Assembly (NCBI GenBank): GCA_900555855.1
Contig: USML01000011.1
Span: 1-27,326, forward strand
Reading direction: 5' to 3'
Source: an uncultured Eubacteriales bacterium
GTDB lineage: Bacteria; Bacillota; Clostridia; Oscillospirales; Butyricicoccaceae
Length of the DNA: 27,326 nucleotides
Below the pieces are notes generated by a model that saw only the letters and a program-made list of their open reading frames with translations, was not told the origin of the DNA and made no database searches. Shown here piece after piece: positions 23,868 to 27,326 of this stretch; within the stretch, counting starts at the first letter, position 1, and every line of letters starts with the position of its first letter. The position numbers and the translations under genes were made by a program.

Positions 23868-24488
23868 ATGAAAGAGCGAAGGAATTTCTGGGACAGGAAC
23901 GCAAAGCGCTATGACCGCTTCATGAAAAAGGACGCGGCGGCGTATGAGGAGCTGTATACCCTGCTTCGCCCGGTGGTGCGGGACAAGACCGTACTGGAGC
24001 TGGCCACGGGCACGGGACTGATCGCGAAGCATATCGGGGATGCGGCGAAAAGCGTGGAGGCCACAGACGCATCCGCGGAAATGATCGCGGAAGCAGCGCG
24101 GGGCGGCTGCCCCGGGACGGTGCATTTTTCCGTGCAGGATATGGTTTGCCTGCCGTATGAGGCGCAGTCCTTTGATGTGGTCATCGTATCCAACGCCCTG
24201 CATATCATCCCGCAGCCGGAACGGGCGCTGCGGGAGATCGGCCGGGTGCTGAAGGACGATGGCGTGCTGGCGGCGCCCACCTTTACCCACGCGGAGAATT
24301 CCCTCCTGGGCAGGGCCAGAGCCTTTTTCATGCGTCTGGCGGGCTTCCCGCTGCACAGCAGGTGGACCAGCGGGGCGTATCTGGCGTTTCTGCGGGAAAA
24401 CGGCTGGACGGTGCGGAAAAGCGCCGTGCTGAACGCATCCTTCCCGCTGACCTATGCAGAATGTGTAAAAGCGAAAACGCAGCTTTGA
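23868..24488 (+). CDS. Class I SAM-dependent methyltransferase
   Basis: A 206-residue Rossmann-fold methyltransferase of the Methyltransf_11/UbiE-like type. Motif I ELATGTGLI (about 43-51) binds SAM. Then come an acidic motif (EATDAS), motif II around FDVVIVSNALH and motif III around LKDDGVL. The substrate is unknown. Two ATGs lie six nt apart; I chose 23868 because ggag at 23854-23857 is then 10 nt away, while 23862 leaves only 4 nt. The MBL-fold gene follows after 28 nt, so these are probably co-transcribed. Confidence 0.88.
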   Translation: MKERRNFWDRNAKRYDRFMKKDAAAYEELYTLLRPVVRDKTVLELATGTGLIAKHIGDAAKSVEATDASAEMIAEAARGGCPGTVHFSVQDMVCLPYEAQSFDVVIVSNALHIIPQPERALREIGRVLKDDGVLAAPTFTHAENSLLGRARAFFMRLAGFPLHSRWTSGAYLAFLRENGWTVRKSAVLNASFPLTYAECVKAKTQL

Positions 24489-24516
24489 TAAAGTCATCCG
24501 TTGGGAGGAGCGGGCA

Positions 24517-25380
24517 ATGTCCAGAAAAGCGACTGAGTTTCAGAAAAAGGAAATGAGCAGAATGTATCGGGGCAAGGAGATCTTCAAGCCCCTGAACACC
24601 GGCTGGATCGACGAACATGTGGCCTGCGTCCGGGAGTGGGTGGCAAATATCTTCTTCTACCGCAAGGGCGAGACCACCATCATGATCGACGCCGGCTACA
24701 ATTACGACCGTCTGGCGGAGAAAATGGGCTGGCTGGGCATCGATCCCGCCTCCATCCGGCAGATCCTCATCACCCATCAGGATACCGACCATGTGGGCGC
24801 CGTGGAAGCAGACAGCCCCGGCCTGTTTCAAAAGGCAGTGCTGTATGTGGGCGAGATCGAAAACCGCTATCTCACCGGGGCGGTCCGCCGCCGGGTGATC
24901 TACCGGCTCTACAAGCTGCCGCAGGTGACCATCCGCAACGAAAAGGTGCTGCTGCAGGACGGCCAGGTCCTGGAGATCGACGGGATCCGGATCGAGTGCT
25001 TCCTGGTCCCGGGACACACCTGGGGACACATGGTATATCTCATCGACGACAAATATCTCTTTACCGGCGACACCCTCTGGTTCGGCGCAGACGGCGGCTA
25101 CAGCTTTATCTCCTCGCTGGCGGAGGACAACCGGCTGGCGGTAAAATCGCTGGCGCAGCTGGAGCAAAGGCTCCGCGCCCGGGGGCTGCAGCCGGTGTTT
25201 CTCACCGGCCATACCGGCTGGACGGACAACTTCGCCTTTGCCTTCGCCCATAAGGACGCGCTTTGCTCGCCCTTCAAAAAGCGGGTCCATGACCCTGCCG
25301 CGCCCTACGACGCCTATGACGAAACGGATGACACGGAGGAAAAGGCAAAGGCCGGCTATCTGAAAGGTGTGGGACGGTGA
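24517..25380 (+). CDS. Metallo-beta-lactamase-fold hydrolase
   Basis: A 287-residue MBL-superfamily protein. The metal-binding signature THQDTDH (86-92) is followed by the later ligands in VPGHTWGH, FTGDTLWFG and LTGHTGW, so the two-metal site looks complete. Such enzymes hydrolyse thioesters, lactones, phosphodiesters and other bonds; the substrate is not evident. The start follows ggaggagcggg; an internal ATG at 24553 is possible but has a weaker site. The TGA overlaps a GTG start (GTGA, 25377-25380) of the broken alpha/beta hydrolase gene, showing that the two were once translationally coupled. Confidence 0.88.
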   Translation: MSRKATEFQKKEMSRMYRGKEIFKPLNTGWIDEHVACVREWVANIFFYRKGETTIMIDAGYNYDRLAEKMGWLGIDPASIRQILITHQDTDHVGAVEADSPGLFQKAVLYVGEIENRYLTGAVRRRVIYRLYKLPQVTIRNEKVLLQDGQVLEIDGIRIECFLVPGHTWGHMVYLIDDKYLFTGDTLWFGADGGYSFISSLAEDNRLAVKSLAQLEQRLRARGLQPVFLTGHTGWTDNFAFAFAHKDALCSPFKKRVHDPAAPYDAYDETDDTEEKAKAGYLKGVGR

Positions 25381-25618
25381 AGGTCTATGTTTTTGGCCGG
25401 AAAGACGCGCCGGCGATCCTGCTGCTGCCCGGCAGGAAGGGCAATTTCGGCGCGGTGATCCCGCTGCTGCAGCAGGAGTTCCGCGTGCTCTGCGTCAGCT
25501 AGACGGCTTTGACGAGACGGAGCAGACGGAGTTTCCCACCATGCTGGAGGAGACGGAGAAGAGCGGAGCCTATCTCCGGGAGCATTGCGGCGGACGGATC
25601 CGGGCGGCCTACGGCTGC
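25377..25618 (+). pseudogene. Alpha/beta hydrolase, N-terminal remnant with frameshift
   Basis: From GTG 25377 the frame reads VKVYVFGRKDAPAILLLPG, a typical alpha/beta-hydrolase beginning, and stops at TAG 25500-25502. The homologous continuation DGFDETEQTEFPTM resumes at 25502 in another frame. Restoring one base at about 25501 would give CVSYDGFDE, so a single-base deletion is the simplest cause. The second part reaches AAYGC at 25618, just where the nucleophile elbow G-x-S-x-G should come, and is then replaced by unrelated sequence. Nucleophile, acid and histidine are all lost, so no enzyme can be made. The start overlaps the MBL-fold gene. Confidence 0.82.
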
Positions 25619-26063
25619 ATCGCCATCCTGAGCTATTATGTGGTGTGCAGAGCGGTCACCTCCTTCCGGGAGATCGAGGAGATGAAGGAAAATCTGATCC
25701 TTCCCGCCTTCCGCCGGCTGCAGTTTGTGGACTGCAACAAGCCCTTCTGGCGAAGGCTCATGCATCGGGCCTTCTGCTCGGCCAAGGCGCGCTGCGACAG
25801 GTGGCACGACTATGAGATGCAGGTGGCGCCCTACAAGAAGGGGCGGCCCATTTATTATGAGTTTACGGCCTGCCCCGCAGCGGAGTTCGCGAAAAAGCAT
25901 GGGCTTACGGACATCATGCCCGCCCTGTGCAATGTGGACTTTGCATCCATGGAGCTGCTTCATGCCCGCCTGGTGCGGACGACCACCTGCGCATGCGGCG
26001 ACCGGTGCGATTATACCATCTGCGGCGGCGCTGTCCGGGATCATGGCGCTGCTCCTCCGCTGA
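25619..26063 (+). pseudogene. ATC hydrolase-like (L-2-amino-thiazoline-4-carboxylate hydrolase family) fragment
   Basis: From 25619 the open frame changes character: LSYYVVCRAVTSFREIEEMK, then a region with PIYYEFTACPAAEFAKKHG, IMPALCNVDF and RTTTCACGDRCDYTICG. The YYEFT-C-P, LCN-D and C-DYTICG features resemble the C-terminal half of the ATC hydrolase-like family. The N-terminal helical part is missing, with no start codon of its own or ribosome binding site. The frame is joined without a stop to the alpha/beta-hydrolase remnant before it and runs on into the next gene. After about 26030 the sequence no longer fits; a stop in another frame at 26061-26063 (MALLLR then TGA) may be the original end of some gene. 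Boundaries are approximate. Confidence 0.6.
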
Positions 26064-26116
26064 GGGGGGACGCGGAAGCGCCCATTTGTCAGCTTGTCAG
26101 AAAGGGAGAAAGGCTT

Positions 26117-26965
26117 ATGAAATACAAAATCGAAAAAAATACCGTGCAGGAGACGCTGATCATCCCGCTTTACGCCCGGAAGGTGTGCTCGGAGCTGTAT
26201 CCGGAGCTTTACCGGGATGAGACGGCGGTCCGTCTGCTCCAGCGGATCGACTACGATTTTTCGGAGGCGGCGCAGAAATCCCGCAGCCTGATGCAGCGCT
26301 TCGGCTCGCTGGAGGTGGCCATGCGGCAGAACGATCTGGCCTTTGAGGTGCGGGAGTATCTGAAGACCCATCCCGGCGCGGCGGTGGTCAACCTGGGCTG
26401 CGGGCTGGACGATACCGGCCGGCGCTGCGACAACGGCAGCTGCAGGCTCTATAATCTGGATTTCCCCGATGTGATCGCGGTGCGCGATGCGCTTCTGCCC
26501 GCCGGAGAGCGGGAGGAAAACATTCCCTGTGATCTCAACGATGCAGACTGGATCGGGAAGATCGACGCCTCCGGCGGCGCGGTGTTTTTCGCCTCCGGCG
26601 TGTTCTATTATTTCCTGACGGAGCAGGTGAAGGCGCTGGTGCGGCGTCTGACAGACGCCTTTCCCGGCGGCGTTCTGGTATTTGACGCCGCCAACCGGAC
26701 GGCGGTAAAGATGATCGCAAAGACCTGGCTCAAAAGCGCCAGGATCAAGGATGTGGGCGCTTATTTTGCGGTCTCCGACGCGAAGGAAGAGCTTTCCCCG
26801 TGGGACAGCCGTCTGCAGGTCTCCAGCCGGGGCTATATGCTGGGCTACCACGACCTGAAGACGCCCTCCGTCAGCGGCTTTTTCCGCTTTCTCGCCAGAG
26901 TGGGAGACAACGGGATGAAAATGCAGATCGTAACGCTGGGCTTCGGAAAAGCACAGGAAGCATAA
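26117..26965 (+). CDS. LCM/PKS-type class I methyltransferase
   Basis: A 282-residue SAM-dependent methyltransferase of the leucine carboxyl methyltransferase (PF04072) type, whose bacterial members often act on small molecules. It opens with YKIEKNTVQETLIIPLYARK. The SAM site is VVNLGCGLDD (90-99), followed by YNLDFPDVI with the ribose-binding Asp and FFASGVFYYF. ATG 26117 is preceded by aaagggagaaagg and starts exactly at the conserved N-terminus. The frame is open upstream through the broken genes, but I take the internal start. The gene looks intact. The substrate is unknown. Confidence 0.87.
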   Translation: MKYKIEKNTVQETLIIPLYARKVCSELYPELYRDETAVRLLQRIDYDFSEAAQKSRSLMQRFGSLEVAMRQNDLAFEVREYLKTHPGAAVVNLGCGLDDTGRRCDNGSCRLYNLDFPDVIAVRDALLPAGEREENIPCDLNDADWIGKIDASGGAVFFASGVFYYFLTEQVKALVRRLTDAFPGGVLVFDAANRTAVKMIAKTWLKSARIKDVGAYFAVSDAKEELSPWDSRLQVSSRGYMLGYHDLKTPSVSGFFRFLARVGDNGMKMQIVTLGFGKAQEA

Positions 26966-26991
26966 AATCATCAGAGACAGGAGGAACGGCT

Positions 26992-27326
26992 GTGAAAATT
27001 TTGATCTATGGCGCAGGGGTGCTGGGCTGCAATCTTGCAAGGGATCTGTTCCGGGCCGGAAAAGAGGTCACGCTGCTGGCGCGGGGCGCCTGGGCGGAAC
27101 GGATCCGGAAGGACGGACTGCGGATCAAGGATAAGTTTTCGCCCTGCGTGTCGGTGAGCCGGATCCCGGTGGCGGCGGAGCTGTGGCGGCGGGAGCTGGA
27201 GTATCTCAAGACCCTGCTGGAGGAAAGCTTCGGTGCGGATATAACAGAGGAAAAGCTCCGGGCGGCCTGCCGCCTGCGCAACCGTCTTCGCCAGGCCAAG
27301 CTGGAGTTGATGGACTGTCTCTTATA
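26992..27326 (+). CDS. Chimeric ORF: ketopantoate-reductase N-terminus joined to 2-hydroxyacyl-CoA-dehydratase-like segment (partial)
   Basis: The ORF is open to the right edge (111 codons seen). Residues 1-60 are the NADP-binding start of an ApbA/PanE-type reductase: KILIYGAGVLGCNLARDLF with the GxGxxG-like loop, then VTLLARG and DGLRIKD. At about residue 60 (27171) it switches to WRRELEYLKTLLEESFG and ITEEKLRAACRLRNRLRQ. This helical pattern is typical of the region before the second half of HgdB/FldC-like 2-hydroxyacyl-CoA dehydratase subunits. The two families are unrelated. GTG 26992 follows acaggaggaac. The rest of the gene is outside the window, so whether either enzyme could work is unknown. 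Confidence 0.65.
   Translation, partial: MKILIYGAGVLGCNLARDLFRAGKEVTLLARGAWAERIRKDGLRIKDKFSPCVSVSRIPVAAELWRRELEYLKTLLEESFGADITEEKLRAACRLRNRLRQAKLELMDCLL

Overview
The window is a GC-rich, gene-dense bacterial chromosome segment. Its content suggests a gut-type Firmicute of class Clostridia, probably Oscillospirales. The grounds are strong aggaggt-like ribosome binding sites, a glmS ribozyme, a clostridial 2x[4Fe-4S] ferredoxin, a stand-alone cysteine desulfurase plus rhodanese-less ThiI pair, a WalR-like regulator, GC-rich structured repeats, and acquired-type GlnRS. The taxon is inferred from gene families only. There is no phage structural gene, rRNA, CRISPR array or recognisable transposase.

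Layout. 1-863: divergent rpmG (partial) and ruvX, with codon choice (CGC, CTC) visibly unlike the CGG/CTG-rich remainder. 864-915: a junction, followed by only the C-terminal domain of RuvA and an intact ruvB (891-2138). 2163-5621: hexosamine module glmM - glmS ribozyme - glmS, making GlcN-1-P for the cell wall. 5715-7738 (minus): EamA-type transporter, Asp/Glu racemase, ferredoxin. 7869-10174: a 32-residue ORF translationally coupled to a Clp AAA+ unfoldase that lacks the M-domain. 10348-13736: gltX and glnS. 13736-16132: cysteine desulfurase and thiI (4-thiouridine/sulfur transfer), the former coupled to glnS. 16180-17945: cinA and an overlapping ADP-ribose pyrophosphatase (nucleotide clean-up). 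17980-18660: WalR-like response regulator without its kinase.

18661-19013 and about 22545-23085 hold two copies of a modular, strongly hairpin-forming dispersed repeat. Between them lie a CPA2-type antiporter, a PTS-EIIC-like membrane protein truncated and joined in frame to a zinc-ribbon tail, an HD hydrolase and tRNA-Arg(CCG). After the second copy (23175-27326) comes an accessory cluster: TetR regulator, methyltransferase, metallo-beta-lactamase-fold protein, a frameshifted and truncated alpha/beta hydrolase joined to an ATC-hydrolase-like fragment, an LCM-type methyltransferase, and a ketopantoate-reductase N-terminus joined to a 2-hydroxyacyl-CoA-dehydratase-like segment.

Most of the window is ordinary housekeeping. 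The unusual signals are the structured repeat family, the recurring abrupt joins between unrelated truncated genes (at about 864-915, 21182, 25618 and 27171), and the small ORF coupled to the Clp ATPase. The joins may be real deletions or assembly artefacts; sequence alone cannot decide.
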